DNA from: Actinopolymorpha alba DSM 45243
GTDB lineage: Bacteria > Actinomycetota > Actinomycetes > Propionibacteriales > Actinopolymorphaceae
NCBI RefSeq assembly: GCF_000373925.1
Contig: NZ_KB892790.1
Span: 62,436-126,435, forward strand
Reading direction: 5' to 3'
DNA length: 64,000 nucleotides
The notes under the pieces are model-generated. The model was not told the origin of the DNA, did not search any database, and saw only the letters and a list, made by a program, of their open reading frames with translations. Numbering within the stretch: the first letter of the stretch is position 1; every line of letters begins with the position of its first letter. This document shows positions 62,918-64,000 of this stretch, one piece after another. The position numbers and the translations under genes are program-made.

Positions 62918-64000
62918 GCGCGCCCATGACCCCTGCCACGCCCGCCGCCGCACCAAGCTGGGCACCGTCGCCACGGGAGTACGACGACCTCGCGCTGGCC
63001 CTCGACGGCATCCTCCCCGAGGTCACGGTCACCGCACCTGCCGAGTTCACCGCGTCGACGGTCGAGGCGGTCGAGCTAATCGAGGCGGTCGACCTCACCG
63101 ATCCCGAGGGCACGCCGGTGGCCAGGCTCACCGTCACCCACCGCCGCGAGAGCGAGCCGGGTCGCTGGGACCTCACCGGACCCGTCACCGCGCTGCGCCC
63201 GCGCGAGGACGGCGTCTTCCGCCACCTCCACCTGACGCCCGCCGAGGTCAGGGCACAGCTCGACGGTGTGAAGGTCGCCGCCGTTCCCCTCGACGCCCCG
63301 CTCGACGCCGCGGCGCTGGACCGGCTCGCCGAGGCGACCGCGGGGTACGCCGCCACCGTGTTGTTGCCGTTGGTGGGGGTCGGCTCGCCCCGGCTGGTCT
63401 CGGCGCACGCCCTGGTCCGCGCCACGACGGCGGCCGCCCAGCTGCTGCCCGGTGACCCGCTCGTCGTACCCGTCTCGCTGGCCCGCCGCGGCCGGCCCGA
63501 GGACGACGCGCTACTGCGTACCCAGGTCGCCGCGGCCTACGGCGACCCGATCGAGGTGGCCCACGCGGGCGCCGAGCCGAGCTCCGGGACAGCCGCGTAC
63601 CCCGAGCTGATCGCGGCGATCGTCCGCGCCGAGCACCCGGCACCGCATGCCCGCGGCCTGGTGGTGTTCTTCACCGGCCTGTCCGGATCGGGCAAGTCGA
63701 CCCTCGCCCGCCGGCTGCGTGACCTGCTCCTCGAACGCGGCGACCGTACCCTCACGCTGCTCGACGGTGACGTCGTACGCCGGATGCTGTCGGCCGGGCT
63801 CGGCTTCTCCAAGCCCGACCGGGAGGCCAACATCCGCCGGATCGGCTTCGTCGCCGCCGAGGTGGCTCGGCACGGCGGGCTCGCGATCTGCGCACCCATC
63901 GCGCCGTACGCCGCGACCCGGGCCGAGGTCCGCCGGATGGTGGAGGAGGCCGGCGGGGCGTTCGTCCTCATCCACGTCGCGACCCCGCTCGCAGAGTGTG
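62914..64000 (+). CDS. APS kinase with an N-terminal sulfurylase-like domain, cut by the window end
   Basis: GTG 62914 overlaps dtd as GTGA; ATG 62926 is another start. The frame is open to the window end, about 362 codons. The C-terminal half is an adenylylsulfate kinase: P-loop [19 protein letters not shown] and [20 protein letters not shown]. This makes PAPS, the sulfate donor. The N-terminal 240 residues, with [20 protein letters not shown] and [20 protein letters not shown], look like a shortened ATP-sulfurylase fold without its HxGH motif. Only the end of the kinase is missing here. Confidence 0.82.
   Translation, partial: MSAPMTPATPAAAPSWAPSPREYDDLALALDGILPEVTVTAPAEFTASTVEAVELIEAVDLTDPEGTPVARLTVTHRRESEPGRWDLTGPVTALRPREDGVFRHLHLTPAEVRAQLDGVKVAAVPLDAPLDAAALDRLAEATAGYAATVLLPLVGVGSPRLVSAHALVRATTAAAQLLPGDPLVVPVSLARRGRPEDDALLRTQVAAAYGDPIEVAHAGAEPSSGTAAYPELIAAIVRAEHPAPHARGLVVFFTGLSGSGKSTLARRLRDLLLERGDRTLTLLDGDVVRRMLSAGLGFSKPDREANIRRIGFVAAEVARHGGLAICAPIAPYAATRAEVRRMVEEAGGAFVLIHVATPLAEC

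Overview
The window is high-GC DNA from a Gram-positive actinomycete. Evidence: pervasive G/C third codon positions and many GTG starts; a mycothiol gene (mshA); a SenX3-RegX3/PhoU phosphate module; CarD; an HbhA-like gene with its HTH partner; a DUF2516 membrane protein; an MsmK-type sugar ATPase. Gene order around gpmA/senX3/regX3/mshA and carD/ispD/ispF/cysS/rlmB resembles the order known from mycobacteria, but the set of neighbours is not mycobacterial. No species can be named from the sequence alone.

Layout. 1-5.3 kb: accessory genes (an HTH protein, an acyltransferase, a YdcF-like protein, a GntR/UTRA remnant, two small genes, a zinc-ribbon/STAS pair). 5.3-13.3 kb: an operon of an ArsR regulator and six membrane/redox subunits in the same order as M. 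tuberculosis Rv0081-Rv0087. It looks like an energy-converting hydrogenase-related complex whose large subunit has no Ni-binding cysteines; hyfB carries an in-frame amber codon. 13.3-17.2 kb: mobile DNA, with an IS3-type orfB remnant, a KorSA-like GntR regulator facing three overlapping micro-genes, and an integrase-toxin-antitoxin operon ending beside tRNA-Thr(TGT). 17.2-24 kb: a secreted protein, a broken LysR gene, a LacI regulator divergent from msmK, a DUF4032 protein and a Tat-exported peptidase. 24-36.5 kb: acyl-CoA dehydrogenase, rlmB, cysS, subtilase, M48 protease, DinB and a PadR/HAAS pair. 36.5-47 kb: DUF2207 protein, YpfJ-like protease, a bicovalent flavoprotein, ispF/ispD/carD, a lipoprotein and regX3/senX3/phoU with a PHO box. 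47-57 kb: a fused asymmetric ABC exporter, a 1.3 kb gene-free stretch, gpmA, thioesterase, ybjN, mshA and a frameshifted macrodomain gene. 57-64 kb: K+ channel, hydrolase, HbhA-like/HTH pair, asparaginase, BKACE, dtd and a truncated APS-kinase fusion.

How genes work together. The ArsR gene is translationally coupled to a micro-ORF and leads the redox operon. The integrase, toxin and antitoxin form one coupled unit likely to stabilise the integrated DNA. SenX3-RegX3 and PhoU flank a two-repeat PHO box. LacI probably controls msmK, the shared ATPase of sugar importers.

Two sequence-wide themes stand out. First, three genes (3378, 18392 and 56138 regions) are each restored by a one-base change in a G or C run, which suggests base-calling errors; the hyfB amber is a substitution and is different. 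Second, palindromes with TGATCA or GATCACGT cores recur between genes, often after gene ends.
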